In this document: positions 10,738 to 20,757 of the stretch, piece after piece
How positions within the stretch are numbered: the first letter of the stretch is position 1
Layout of the letters: each line of letters begins with the position of its first letter
Notes under the pieces: generated by a model
Seen by the model: only the letters and a program-made list of their open reading frames with translations
What the model was told of the DNA's origin: nothing
Databases searched by the model: none
Translations under genes and position numbers: made by a program
Origin: Axinella damicornis
Taxonomy: Eukaryota; Porifera; Demospongiae; Axinellida; Axinellidae
Length of the DNA: 64,000 nt
Assembly (NCBI GenBank): GCA_963931865.1
Contig: OZ007509.1
Location: 9,485,625 to 9,549,624 of the forward strand
Direction of reading: 5' to 3'

Positions 10738-10807
10738 GTGCCAGGGAGATGGTGGAGCATGAGACTCTTAATTTCAGGATCGTGGGTTAGAGCCCCACAT
10801 CGGGCAC
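10738..10807 (+). pseudogene. tRNA-Lys(CTT)-derived relic
   Basis: The anticodon arm TGAGA-CTCTTAA-TTTCA and T stem GTGGG/CCCAC are intact, and GTGCC/GGCAC can close an acceptor-like stem. The D arm has lost bases and the T loop reads TTAGAGC instead of TTCGAGC, which breaks the B box. It is a tRNA pseudogene or a SINE head, not a working tRNA gene. Confidence 0.7.
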
Positions 10808-11062
10808 TGGTATCAGAGTCAGAAAACGCGATACTAGGATAGCGTTCTCTATTTAGGGATGGCCAAGTAAATTTCAAATTTACCATACTGATGCACTAGC
10901 CATAGTAGAGTGTTTGAGCCCTTTTTTATCTGCGAACTGGCAAGAACAGCAGTTTTAGCTAGCTACAAAATTCTAGCACGACACCATTTTGCAATATGAG
11001 GCATGGCAACCAGAGGTCACGCGTTGAAAGGTCAAAGGTTAATTCAAGTTCATATAGAGCAC

Positions 11063-11280
11063 AACCCATAGGGCATTGGCAAATGCAAATTGCGCATGCG
11101 CACTTCGCATGCAAGCGCAAGTTGTGTTCTTTTGCTTGTGATGGCTGCATCTGAGACACATACGAATCCTTGTCAATCCCTCATCTGGTGGGTCACTACC
11201 ACTGAGAGAACTTTCTACCGAGCTCTACGATCTGATGAGGCCTCACCACCTCCCATGCATACTATAAACGTTGATCACAT
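11063..11280. repeat. about 215-bp direct repeat, copy 1
   Basis: ACCCATAGGGCATTGGCAAA through CTATAAACGTTGATCACA recurs at 11492-11700 with scattered substitutions and small gaps. Spacing is about 430 bp. No coding content recognised. Confidence 0.9.
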
Positions 11281-11491
11281 ACACAAGCCTGACAAGGGCG
11301 CAACTGTAACTAATTATTGCCTGCAGCTAACACATAATATAATGTTAACTTGCATTGCGTACCTGCAGTATGTCTTGCAGAGCTCTATTTCAGGCGGTGC
11401 ATAGTTGGGTGTGGCACAAAGATACCGCGTAAATCTGACCTTTGACGTCTTATTGGCCTAGCGCACGCCTCGGGGCGAATTTGGACGGCAC

Positions 11492-11700
11492 GACCCATAG
11501 GGCATTGGCAAATGCAAAATGCGCATGTGCAGTTCACATGCAAGCGCATGTTGTGTTCTTTTGACTGTGTCTGAAACACTTACAAATCCTTGTCAATCCC
11601 TCATCTGGTGGGTCACTACCGCTGAGAGAACTTTCTACCGAGCTCTATGATCTGATGAGGCCCCACCACCTCCCATGCATACTATAAACATTGATCACAA
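11492..11700. repeat. about 215-bp direct repeat, copy 2
   Basis: Second copy of the repeat at 11063-11280, same orientation. Confidence 0.9.
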
Positions 11701-11960
11701 CTAGAGCAACATGCATGCAACAATATTATCAAAATGAAGCATCAAAGCCTGCTCAATGCCCAGCAGAAGGTCCACATCCATCACTGCCATCATGAGAGAC
11801 CGTCGTAGCTAATGTTGACATGGTGATTACCTTTGTAGAACCCTGTTAGATATTCCTTATCTGAGTTGTGTAATTTGGTTGAGTTGTGTAGTAGGTTTAC
11901 ATTGCAGTTGTACATGTACATGCATTGCACTCACATAACCACAGACATTTCTTAGTTCCT

Positions 11961-12098
11961 TGTGGACCTTCTAGAACATTCTTGGAACCACTAATTTTAT
12001 AATTATATAAGCTTGCAAGTAGCTAATATCTGTGACAGAGCAGAATCAGAATTTTGACAGTGACTACACCTTAAACTCTGACATCAGTGCATACCCCG
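11961..12098. repeat. direct repeat flanking an hAT-like element, copy 1
   Basis: TTCTAGAACATTCTTGGAAC through ATCAGTGCATACCCC recurs at 12619-12738. The two copies bracket the element at 12140-12457. Confidence 0.88.
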
Positions 12099-12139
12099 TA
12101 GCCTTAACAAAATACCACTTGAAGTGACCTGGGCAGAAC

Positions 12140-12457
12140 TAGTGCTGTGATATTGGTCCTGGAATCAACACTGATTATTGTGGGTTGAATAATTGCCGAT
12201 TATTGTGGGTTGAATAATTGCCGATTATCCGATTATTGGGTGGAGAAATATGTTGTATGTACTGTTACTTGTAATAATAATATGGTTTGCTACAAGTTTG
12301 AAGTGCTAAACTGTTGCATATGACCATTTTATGTCCGCTTTATTGTGCTCACTAAACAGATTTCAATAATTGATATCTCGATTTTACCTCCAATATATTG
12401 GTTAAGATCTCTACATCGATCAATTATTCAATATATTGGTTATTGGTCACAGCTCTA
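12140..12457. mobile_element. hAT-like MITE (318 bp) with perfect 8-bp target duplication
   Basis: Ends TAGTGCTGTGATATTGG and GGTTATTGGTCACAGCTCTA are imperfect inverted repeats. GGCAGAAC flanks both sides (12132-12139, 12458-12465). Inside, a 25-bp unit containing GATTATTGTGGGTTGAA is tandemly doubled (12173-12222). The 8-bp duplication is the hAT signature. Confidence 0.85.
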
Positions 12458-12618
12458 GGCAGAACCTTACCTGATGCAGCCATAGCAGGGCTAAGTATTT
12501 ATATGCACTGTCTCTTCACTCCTATTCACCTTCAGATTCATGACATTCTCATGAGGCCCACTAACCAGGTATCATAGGAAGGCACTACCTCTGAGTGATG
12601 TTCAATTATAATGTAATT

Positions 12619-12738
12619 TGTGGCCTTCTAGAACATTCTTGGAACCACTAATTTTATATATAAGCTTGCATGTAGCAGAGCAGAATCAGAATTTTTGACA
12701 GTGACTACACCTTAAACTCTGACATCAGTGCATACCCC
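12619..12738. repeat. direct repeat, copy 2
   Basis: Second copy of 11961-12098 with small deletions. Confidence 0.88.
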
Positions 12739-12810
12739 AGGTGATGTTGCACATACCATCACTAATAAGCTACGCATTTCATGCGGTCAAAAAAGTGCAC
12801 AAGCTAGAGG

Positions 12811-13004
12811 CAAAAAAAAGATTTAGTGATGGCGTGTCATATTCTACCTGTACGAAACAAGGAGAAATGCCACTAACCAGCCTCAGTCCCATCCCATGCA
12901 TCCCTAATCTTTTTATAAAAGGGATGGGACTGAGGCTGGTTGGTTGCATTTCTCCTTGGTTCTTAGAGGTAGAATATGACACGCCATCACTAAATCCTTT
13001 TTAA
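12811..13004. mobile_element. long fold-back element, about 85-base arms
   Basis: The left arm (12811-12895) includes TTTAGTGATGGCGTGTCATA and CCAGCCTCAGTCCCATCCC. The right arm (12921-13004) is its inverse with few mismatches; the loop is about 25 bases. Both strands give short mirror-image open frames that are artefacts of the palindrome. It lies just before the FBF1-like exon at 13085. Confidence 0.85.
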
Positions 13005-13649
13005 TTTTACGGAGAAAATGTTGTGCCTCTAGTTTTCTTTTGCTGTCTTCCATGTTCAACGTCCGTTATTTCTGTTGAATTCAGTGCTGCAGTTGTGGAT
13101 CTGAAGAACGAGCACGAACTGGACAAGCAGCACCTGCAGAGTCTGCTGCACAGGCAGGACGTGGAGGCTCTGAAGACTGTACACTCACACACCAGGTAGC
13201 AAGACTGAGAACGAGAGTGGTTGAATTTATCCCTTAACTTGAGGAGATTGTTTCAGAGCAGTTTGGCCATAGTATTGCATATCCACTTTTATAGAATCTT
13301 GCTACTCTAGACCACAATGATCTTGGCCTGAGCCTGCTATGTGCTGTCCAATGTCGTATTTTTGAGCACTGGGAGTATTGACTACCCCCTCTCCTCTCCC
13401 CCCTCCCCCTCTTCTCACCCCTCACTCCTTCTCTCATGCTAGGCTGAGCTAACTCCCTCCCACCTCCGCACTCATGCACTACTAACTGCGGACCTCCTTC
13501 CCACTCTTTCCCGAGGGCCAGCCCTGTGCACGTCCCCCTATTCCTGCATCCTTCTCTCTCCTCTTCCTCCGTGAAGTCCTCTCTTGCCCACCTCCAGCGT
13601 AGCAGAAACATGAAGGAAATGGTCCTCCTAGCCGAGAAGGTAGTCATCC

Positions 13650-13880
13650 ACACACACACACACACACACACACAAGAACAAACACACATGAAAACACAAC
13701 ACCCACACACTTACACACACACACACACACCACTCACACTTGCACACACACACGCAGCATGCAAACACAGCCACACACACATGCACCCACATGCACACAC
13801 CCACGTGTGCACGCACACATGCACACGCGCCTACAAACGCACATGCACACACACACATATACACTCACCACACACACTCA
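13650..13880. repeat. (CA)n and variant microsatellite
   Basis: Alternating CA with ACAT and ACGC interruptions, lying in the intron after the donor at 13640. Long open frames across it are compositional. Confidence 0.9.
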
Positions 13881-13905
13881 TACTGAAACACGCACATACA
13901 CATAT

Positions 13906-13961
13906 TAGCCTCGTACCCAGCACGCGAGAGAGCTCTCTCTCTTGCACCAGGTACGAGGCTA
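13906..13961. mobile_element. 56-bp fold-back element
   Basis: TAGCCTCGTACCCAG...CAGGTACGAGGCTA with a purine/pyrimidine hairpin inside. Same family as 9618-9663; no target duplication found. Confidence 0.7.
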
Positions 13962-14080
13962 GCATGCACCAGTTGTGACTTCTTTATTATCTTTGCTAAC
14001 AGGACAGAGAAGATTTGGAAGAGGAGTGTAAATTTCTGGAATCACTGCAGAACAATACCGGAGTGTTCCTGGATGGATAA

Positions 14081-14531
14081 CTTATTGTGGCAATACCTCA
14101 GCTCATCACTGGCAGCAACATAGTTGGTTGTGCAACACATCACTTTGTATTAATGCATGAAATGCAGAGAAATGAAGCTAATAGAACTACAGCTAGCTAG
14201 CCCCGCTCAGATCATGCAGGAACATTAGCACATACAGTGACTGTGATCAGCTAGTGTTTGTTTACTGTGAATACACTTGGAGTTGGAGTGTGACCCCGTG
14301 ACATTTTCATCTGTCTATGTATATAGCCGTCTGTCCTGCTGAGCACACGGTGTACTGGATCAGTGTGCAGCATGTATACGAATGTGTGTGTGTGTCTGCT
14401 TTGCTTCACTCAAATGTGGTGAATGGGTGGTTTGTGCTGATAAGGTCGCAGTTAATCTTTGGAGCCATGAATTCCGGTTGGAAGAGATGCTGACCCAAAG
14501 TTCATGACCCAAAGCTTCCACTCTGGTAATC
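14081..14531. other. intergenic, nothing recognised
   Basis: After the FBF1-like stop. No clear polyadenylation signal, gene or repeat seen. Confidence 0.45.
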
Positions 14532-14735
14532 ACTACAACTTGAACTTGAAGAAGTTGAGTTTCTAGTGTAAGCATAAGCAGCTGCAGCTACTGGTATCTA
14601 CACTGCTACCGGTGGCCAGGTCACTGGTACTCTGAGTGACAATCAATACTCTCTGCCTCCGTACAATTTGAGGAGGAGAGGTAGTCTTTCCGATGCTCTT
14701 CAATCTCTGAGTGCAGCTGGTCAAAGCATAGTGCA
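14532..14735 (-). repeat. dispersed repeat, copy 2
   Basis: Partner of 8968-9235; the minus-strand FDQLHSEIEEHRKDYLSSS phrase is kept. An inner part of copy 1 is missing. Confidence 0.7.
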
Positions 14736-15088
14736 CCCACAGATGGGGTGACACTCCCATTGACACTGTAGTCAGAGATGCGACCGAAGTCAAGAAGTTT
14801 TGACCGTCATTTTTGCTGCTTGACCGCATCACAAACAGACACTTGACCGTTTGACCATAGATAGTATAAACCGGTTACCGGTTTATTGGGGCGAGCCTGA
14901 GCGAGCCCCACATAGACGAGTTTGCTGTGAATTTTCCATTTATTTATCGAGGGGCAACCACACTCCTGGTAGCCACGGTTAAACGGTAGCACAAGCTAAG
15001 TGTGACAGTTCGTTCCAATCATCACACATGACGTGAGTACCATGATAGCTATATATAGGGAAGATCAGAGAGTGCTCTCAAGCGCATT
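14736..15088. other. no gene seen
   Basis: Contains TTTGACC/TTGACCG-rich sequence near 14790-14860 but no supported gene or repeat boundary. Confidence 0.4.
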
Positions 15089-15623
15089 GCAACCCCGGTG
15101 TCACAGGAAATTTCGCCTCCAGGAAAAAACGTCGCGGCGACAAAATTTCCTGGGATATACGGTCGCTCTAGTATAACGGAGCGACCGTATTTCCTAGGAA
15201 TTATTGTAGCCCTCAGTAAAATTCGTCGCTCACAGTTATGCGCAAACATAAACCCTTCTGCATCACTGAGATGCACCAAGGACAATCTGACATACTGCTA
15301 AGGTACCTGCATATTGCAGAAAGTCTCAAGAAGAACGAGAAGGATTCTTTTTGTAGGTAAAAGGGTGGAGTGATCTACGGTACCGTCGAATCGAACGGAA
15401 CAACATTGATCAACGGGTGTGCCAAACAAGTACTTGAACAATAACCAACTATCTTGGCATTGCAGGCAGTACAAACGTTGATGTTTTATCTCTTTATCAC
15501 TGTTCTAGCGGTTCCTGTATCTCGTCACCATTGGTTTGGGCACACCATTGCTTGCGACCGATTTTCCTGGGGAGTTGCAATAATTCCTAGGAAATACGGT
15601 CGCTCCATTGTGACACCGGTTGC
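15089..15623. mobile_element. fold-back element (about 535 bp)
   Basis: Outer ends GCAACCCCGGTGTCACA and TGTGACACCGGTTGC are inverted repeats. Inner copies of TACGGTCGCTC and GGAAATACGGTCGCTCC make further hairpins near 15160-15215 and 15585-15607. No transposase and no clear target duplication. Confidence 0.6.
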
Positions 15624-15832
15624 GACTCGCCGTAGCGCAAGCTAATTAACGCACGTGCCACGTGGCAACCACGCTCAGTCGATCGCGAGCAATGGCGACC
15701 AAAAGACATTATTACAGCACTGACAACTTAGCCAGCACGGTGAGTTTGGCATGCAAGCGTCAGTGAACGACAGCGATCACGGCCGTGTGGTCAGAATCTT
15801 CGTGTGCACATGCCTTTCCTAAGAACGGTACT

Positions 15833-16288
15833 CAGGGGCGGATACAGGATTTCTGAAAGGGGGGGGCACCGTATATGAAACGCTGGCGGAGGCAGTGCAT
15901 AGAGGCGCGTAGCGCTGGGAAAAAATTTTTCGCCTTCATTTTTCACTTCTCAGGATGGGCTCTCGTGGCACCTTCGCGCTTTGCACTGCAAGTTCCAGAT
16001 GTACGAGGATTGCAGGTCCCAGGGCCGCCATGACTCGATGAGCTTCTTCCTTGCTTATTTCGCTCACGAATGTAATACGTACGTACACGGAGGGGTATAC
16101 TAGATCGTGGTCTCGTTCCCAAGCCGTTCGGTTTCAGGCAACGCACGATATTGCGAGCTGAGGAGGCCATGGCGCCAGGCCAGGAGTTGCAACGTAGCGG
16201 CAGCTAGCTATATAAAAAAAATTTTTTTCTCTAGCCAGGGGGGGGGGGGGCACCGGCCCCCCTGGCCCCCCCCCTGGATCCGCCACTG
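15833..16288. mobile_element. hAT-like non-autonomous element, second copy
   Basis: 456 bp, inverted relative to 4132-4596 and closely similar throughout. Ends CAGGGGCGGATACAGG and GGATCCGCCACTG; flanks GTACT at 15828-15832 and 16289-16293. Confidence 0.75.
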
Positions 16289-16293
16289 GTACT

Positions 16294-17323
16294 GCCACCG
16301 GGAGCGTTCGAGCAATGGCGGCCACGGTGAGACAAAAGCGCTCATAGCTCCACCACCAAGGTGAGTTTCAACACCAACTTTTTACATTCAAGTCAGGGCA
16401 TGATAGCGATCACGGCGGTGTAGTCAGAATTTCTGTAGGCCAATCCTAAGTACTCAAACATTATATTAATTAATTATATTATTTACGCGGCACAATTTTT
16501 CCCTTACCAGGAGTGTAATTATTTCTTTATATCTATCGTACGTCGTGCCGTAAATCACTTCCTGCTCGTATTTTGCGTGTCATTGCGTCATGCGTTAATT
16601 CAAACCACAAACGAACTCGCATCAACGACATAGACACGAACGCGGTCTACTCAACAAGGATGGAGACTATATATAGCGCGTGGTGAGGGGCTAAAGCATT
16701 TCCATGATGAAGACGGGGAAAGTGCTTCAAGCGATCTCATGTCCTGCATGCAGAGCACATCATGGTGTGCATTAACTAGCTAGCTAGCATGCATGCAGGC
16801 CGCTTTAATAGCTATAAACCATCACGGTGTGTTAGACTGCTGCTTCAGCTATTGCCAGAGGATGGGAACTTGACTGGTCTGCGCTCGGTAACACTTACCT
16901 CACTGTGACATGCAGTCAAGACACATGCAGATCTGGCATCAGCAAAAGTCGCCCTCCGGTGGCGACAACAAAGACAGACAGCTCTCCTCGACCTACCTAC
17001 CAGACTGCTTCGGCTAACCTGATTTGCAGTTGCTGTGAAGTGCATGGGTGTACTTTTAGTGTCTGTGTCCTTAAGTCGTGCTATGCTCTCCGTCACATTC
17101 AGATGACATGCACTGACAGTCATGCACATGCATTTGCTCCATGTAGGAACACATGCTCATGCACATTCGACAACTGTACTCGCTCAGGCTCGCCCCACAA
17201 TGTTCTGCATTCGTCTAGTAGTATCTATGGTTTGACTATCGTATACTATCAGCTTGACCGCTGATAGTATACGGAAGAATGCGTAGCGACTCCACCCCTT
17301 CCTTAATATACGGGGTCAAGTCT
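16294..17323. other. no assigned gene; weak promoter-like spot and Cys-rich frame
   Basis: A TATA-like stretch ACTATATATAG (16668-16678) lies upstream of an ATG near 16704 that opens MMKTGKVLQAISCPACR before a stop. A + strand frame at 16905-17264 has many Cys and Thr but no recognised domain, and overlaps an equally long minus-strand frame. I do not claim a gene. Confidence 0.3.
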
Positions 17324-17332
17324 GACTTAGCC

Positions 17333-17387
17333 TAGTCTCGTTCCCAGACCCACAATACGCGCGGAAGAGGGTCTGGGCACGAGACTA
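17333..17387. mobile_element. 55-bp fold-back element with 9-bp target duplication
   Basis: TAGTCTCGTTCCCAGACCC...GGGTCTGGGCACGAGACTA flanked by GACTTAGCC (17324-17332) and GACTTAGGC (17388-17396). Confidence 0.8.
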
Positions 17388-17523
17388 GACTTAGGCTCGT
17401 TACCAGGCTAGCTCCTCCCCTTGCGCGCGCCGACGATCATCGCGCGCAAACGTACACGTAAATACACGGGGCCGAGACTAGGGCTAGGGGAGGGCTATCT
17501 GCGAGTGTCACCACTTGTTCTTG

Positions 17524-18113
17524 TAGTCTCGCAAGCCAGCCTCTTTTTCTACGAGGGGGCGCGCGCGGAGGAAGGAGGGAAAAAGAGTCTGGTGACTTAA
17601 GCCAACATTTCGTTTTCTCTGCCGGAATGTGGGTAGAGCCAATGAGATTGCAGCAGTCGCATGATTTTCATAGCGTAATTCAGAGACAGTGCGTGCGATC
17701 GCGATTGCCATCGCTGCAAAACGCAACTAGGCTATCCAAGGTTGTGCCCCAAAGCAAGAATTAGCAGTGAAGAACTCCTTCAGCGGACGGGATGTACTCG
17801 TGAGCCTTCTAACGGGTATATACTGGAAAATCGCCTTGTTACTACGTATATATACTGCTGAAGGCTTTTCCGTGGCTCACCTTCCAACGGTTACTACTCT
17901 CCAGAGCTTCGCGAGCCTCCTCCAACTCGATTCGCAGTTGCACATTTGAAAGTTGTGGGCGATAATTGGATAGCTATCATGTGACTTTTTCATTTGCTAC
18001 AGTTGATTGCATTCCACTGGGTAACGAAATGTTGGCTTAAGTCACCAGACTCTTTTTCCCTCCCCCCTCCGCGCGCGCCCCCTCGTAGAAAAAGAGGCTG
18101 GCTTGCGAGACTA
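17524..18113. mobile_element. Mutator-like fold-back element (590 bp) with perfect 9-bp target duplication
   Basis: TAGTCTCGCAAGCCAGCC and GGCTGGCTTGCGAGACTA open inverted arms of over 100 bp that include AAAAAGAGTCTGGTGACTTA and its inverse. TTGTTCTTG occurs on both sides (17515-17523, 18114-18122). The interior has a second pair of related phrases (GTGAGCC / GGCTCAC) but no transposase frame. Confidence 0.85.
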
Positions 18114-18297
18114 TTGTTCTTGGTCGTGTCGACGCGTTATTATTCGCTCTTTGCGCCTTGTGAAGAAAGTTTATATCCCAGAACCCATCCAAGATGGATC
18201 TAAGACGAGGATGAGCAAGGTAAAGATATTGTCAAGAATTGATTTGTTTTGGTGGGCTTTCAATAGAGTATGTATGGAAAATAGGTGCCTGTACATG
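18114..18297 (+). repeat. dispersed repeat, copy 2
   Basis: Partner of 9450-9612. In copy 1 a 46-bp fold-back sits at the end of the shared part; in this copy the 590-bp element sits at its start. Confidence 0.65.
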
Positions 18298-18476
18298 TAT
18301 GTAGGCCCTAGGGAGCTTCAGCACTCAGAGGCTTCCCGCTGGCTAATGTGGTAGTAAAGTGTGACCCATACTGTTTCTGCTTACATGTATAATTTAGCTT
18401 GCATGGACCACTGTGTACCTTTGGTGCAAATTATGTCCACAAAACCACTTCTATACTGTTCAAAAGTCAAATTCAG

Positions 18477-18588
18477 GGTTGGTGTCCAGACGATAGGGAG
18501 GTTTCCACACTGAACGCTGCTCTGACAGGAATGAACGGAGGTCCGAAGGCAAATTTGAAGGAAGAAGAGCCCAAAAGTCTGAAATCAG
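18477..18588 (+). CDS. possible exon of an unrecognised gene
   Basis: After CAAATTCAG the frame GWCPDDREVSTLNAALTG continues to a Lys/Glu-rich end (KEEEPKSLKS) and stops at a GTATGC donor-like site, 37 codons plus one base. Composition is protein-like, but no partner exon is identified. A 39-bp fold-back follows 9 bases after the exon end. Confidence 0.35.
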
Positions 18589-18597
18589 GTATGCATG

Positions 18598-18636
18598 TAG
18601 ACTTGTTCCCAGGCCCCGGGCCTGGGAACGAGACTA
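18598..18636. mobile_element. 39-bp fold-back element at a splice-donor-like site
   Basis: TAGACTTGTTCCCAGGCC then GGCCTGGGAACGAGACTA, an almost perfect palindrome. Flanks GTATGCATG (18589-18597) and GTATGTGTG (18637-18645) are 9-bp near-duplicates, so the putative GTATGC donor lies in the duplicated target. Confidence 0.75.
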
Positions 18637-18985
18637 GTATGTGTGATATACATACATCCACCATGTTCAGAGAATTGCTGAAGTAATTCACTGAAGCGCT
18701 GTTAAGGGTGAGATGAGTCTCATTCCTAGACTAGTGTTTAGTGTTCCCAAGTGGAAATTTGTCAATTGGTAGGTGTGGTCAGAGTTGTGTATCTGCTTAG
18801 GACTGTGGGAGCAGTTTTGGGCCCAGCAACATACTTGCAAAGTATGTAACAGACGTGCTGGGACCACTCAAAGTGGATAGCAACACATGTATATAAACTA
18901 GCAGAATGTATAACATTGTAAGGTGAGCCTGAGCGAGTGCATGCATATGCAGCATTCATTTGAATGTAACTCTGTCACACTGTGG

Positions 18986-19731
18986 ACAGACCCCCCTGAA
19001 AAGCGGTCCCCCCGGACTGTCCACGGCAGAATAATCTGTCCCCCCGGACCAAATATCGCAGCCATACTTGGTCACCCTTGCTGTAGCCTCGTTCCCAGGC
19101 CGTTTTGGGAGGGAGAAACGGCCTGGCAACTTCCGCCAGTTCAAACTGTTTACGGACGTAACGTCACGGCAGTTGCATACCTCATTCAATCAGTGAAGTC
19201 CGCGTGATACTTCCGATATTTTCACCGGCTGAGAACAGTCCTCTTTCCTGCTCGTGGAAGCAACTGTTTGCGCAGGTTCTGCGACGGAAGGCAAGCAGAA
19301 GACGAACGAACAAAAGTCGTCGTGTAGAGCACCTACACTAGCGCGATCGAGTGATCAACTATTGCGATGAATGGGCCGTGACTGCGACCGTTCAACGCAT
19401 GATGCAATTCGGTTTACTGTTGTCATGTGACAGCGAGCTGAAATCTGATTTGGACTCAACTCTCTGGCAGCGGAAGTAACAGTTTGAACTGGCGGAAGTT
19501 GCCAGGCCGTTTCTCCCTCCCAAAACCGGCCTGGGAACGAGGCTACCCTTGCTATAGATGGTCCCACCACATAGATGCATGATCTGTGACGAGCGCTCGG
19601 CGGGGTACATACAGGTAAGGTTGTCCAGCTTGGCTGTTCAAGTTGGGAAGAAATCAGGCCCTCCTTCCCCGTGAGTGATACTCCAATTATTCTGCCGTGG
19701 ACAGTCTGGGGGGACCGCTTTTGGGGGGGAC
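18986..19731. repeat. outer inverted repeat enclosing a Mutator-like element
   Basis: The left arm (18986-19037) carries GCGGTCCCCCCGGACTGTCC and CACGGCAGAATAAT; the right arm (19685-19731) is its inverse. The arms bracket 19084-19545. It may be a separate fold-back element into which the inner one inserted. Confidence 0.7.
19084..19545. mobile_element. Mutator-like fold-back element (462 bp) with 9-bp target duplication
   Basis: TAGCCTCGTTCCCAGGCC...GGCCTGGGAACGAGGCTA with inverted arms of about 75 bp (CGCCAGTTCAAACTGTT and its inverse). Flanks CCCTTGCTG (19075-19083) and CCCTTGCTA (19546-19554). Confidence 0.85.
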
Positions 19732-20152
19732 CAATTATAGTATGACAACTCAACCTCAGGCTGTAGAATTGCAGCACAAGAACTGTATGGACAGTACCTG
19801 ATGATCTTGTATAGCTACATGCGGCACGAGCAGACAGTGAAAGCACTCGCTGTCTTCTTTCGCTATGCAGTAGCTCCCATGACTGTAGCCATTGAAGAGC
19901 AGAGGTCTACGAGTCAGTGACTTTAACACAGTGAGCAACCGTGCAGCCGCGAGTCGCGATCGGTGAACTTGTAGCTAGCTAGCTAGCTAGCTAGCTAGCT
20001 ATATACCTCAGTGAAGTCGCACTTTCACAGTCTAACTGTGTTAACTGTCTAGTGGGATCTTAGTGTCTCCACACACCTCAGGGATTGAGGAAAACTGGTT
20101 ACCAGATTGAGCAGGTACGAGGATCTTGTATATATGGAAGTAGTCTAGCCAC
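19732..20152. other. unassigned, includes (TAGC)n microsatellite
   Basis: TAGC repeats run from about 19972 to 20001. Nothing else is supported. Confidence 0.6.
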
Positions 20153-20211
20153 TAGCCCTCTCCACCCGGCCTTCCACACGCACACATGGCAGCCAAGGTG
20201 GAGAGGGGCTA
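20153..20211. repeat. fold-back, TAGCCC(C)TCTCCACC family
   Basis: TAGCCCTCTCCACC and GGTGGAGAGGGGCTA flank about 30 bases. Related to 7252-7283. Confidence 0.7.
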
Positions 20212-20682
20212 GCGGCTACACTGGGAATGCCTCAGCCAAATTCTAGTATTGAGTAGGTCTTGGGTTCAAATTAGAGCTGTACAGTACAGCTTACATAGCA
20301 CCAATTAATCGGTCAGATATCAATTATGAGGAATCCAATAATCGATTAGGGCTTGAAGCTTGACCCATGCACAGGGAATGACATGACATACTGCTCAATC
20401 TTCCGCTGCTCTGTCTGACTACTCGGGCTCGCTGTACACCACCTGATGGTACGATGAAGAATGATTCTTGTACCACGGCAGGAGCAACCACAGAGTTTCC
20501 ATAATGTCTTGCTCCCAGCCATCAGCTTTCCTGTTCCAGCATCCTTTTTGTAGCCAATTTGCTTCCAAACTGCAGAAAATTAATTGGTGTTTGGAGATGG
20601 CTGATAATTACTGGAAGCTCAGTAGGGGCTTGCTTGATAGTAAATGATGAGAGAGAGAGAAATTAATGCACAGAAAAAATTC
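20212..20682. other. no gene seen; possible truncated MITE end
   Basis: TAGAGCTGTAC near 20275 followed by AATTAATCGG and AATAATCGATTA resembles the end of the element at 12140-12457, but no matching right end was found. Confidence 0.3.
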
Positions 20683-20757
20683 TGGGACCAGCTGGGATTC
20701 GAAGCCAAGACCTTCTGGATACTAGTCAGATGCTCATACCACTGAGCCACTGGGCCC
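20683..20757 (-). pseudogene. tRNA-Thr(AGT)-like SINE head or tRNA relic
   Basis: On the minus strand GGGCCCA opens an acceptor stem (6 of 7 pairs with TGGTCCC). The D arm is GCTC-AGTGGTAT-GAGC, with an A-box-like TGGCTCAGTGG. The anticodon loop is CTAGTAT, giving AGT. The B-box-like sequence is GGCTTCGAATCC. Anticodon and T stems have mismatches. A T-rich tail and CT repeat follow, which suits a SINE. Confidence 0.6.

Larger units (their letters stand above)
9822..14080 (+). pseudogene. FBF1: FBF1-like coiled-coil gene, C-terminal part, internally shortened
   Basis: FBF1 (albatross) is a coiled-coil protein of ciliary transition fibres and junctions. Exons by eye: 9822-9869 (SRLTAVEESFQRREAR), 9954-10121 (begins WREEMESERHH, ends KANEISRLQEIH), 13085-13195 (AAVVDLKNEHELDKQHL then LHRQDVEALKTVHSHTR), about 13449-13639 (Pro/Ser-rich, then AHLQRSRNMKEMVLLAEK) and 14003-14080 (DREDLEEECKFLESLQ, stop at 14078-14080). 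The SHTR block and the final DREDLEEE...FLESLQ segment after a Pro/Ser-rich stretch match the order in animal FBF1. In those proteins, as I remember them, several hundred residues of coiled coil separate the two blocks; here only about 800 bp do, and the phases of exons 13085-13195 and 13449-13639 do not fit. Exon 9954-10121 has an in-frame TGA near 10021. It is probably a decayed or shortened copy; another centrosomal coiled-coil protein cannot be excluded. Confidence 0.5.

Noticed and set aside
12741..13004. Mirror-image 67-87 residue frames
   Set aside because: Product of the long palindrome at 12811-13004.
13526..13978. 150-residue + strand frame
   Set aside because: Only its first 38 codons are exon-like (end of the FBF1-like exon); the rest is CA microsatellite after a donor site.
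16845..17264. Overlapping Cys-rich + and minus-strand frames
   Set aside because: Neither shows a domain or convincing splice sites; two opposing long frames over the same DNA suggest base composition.
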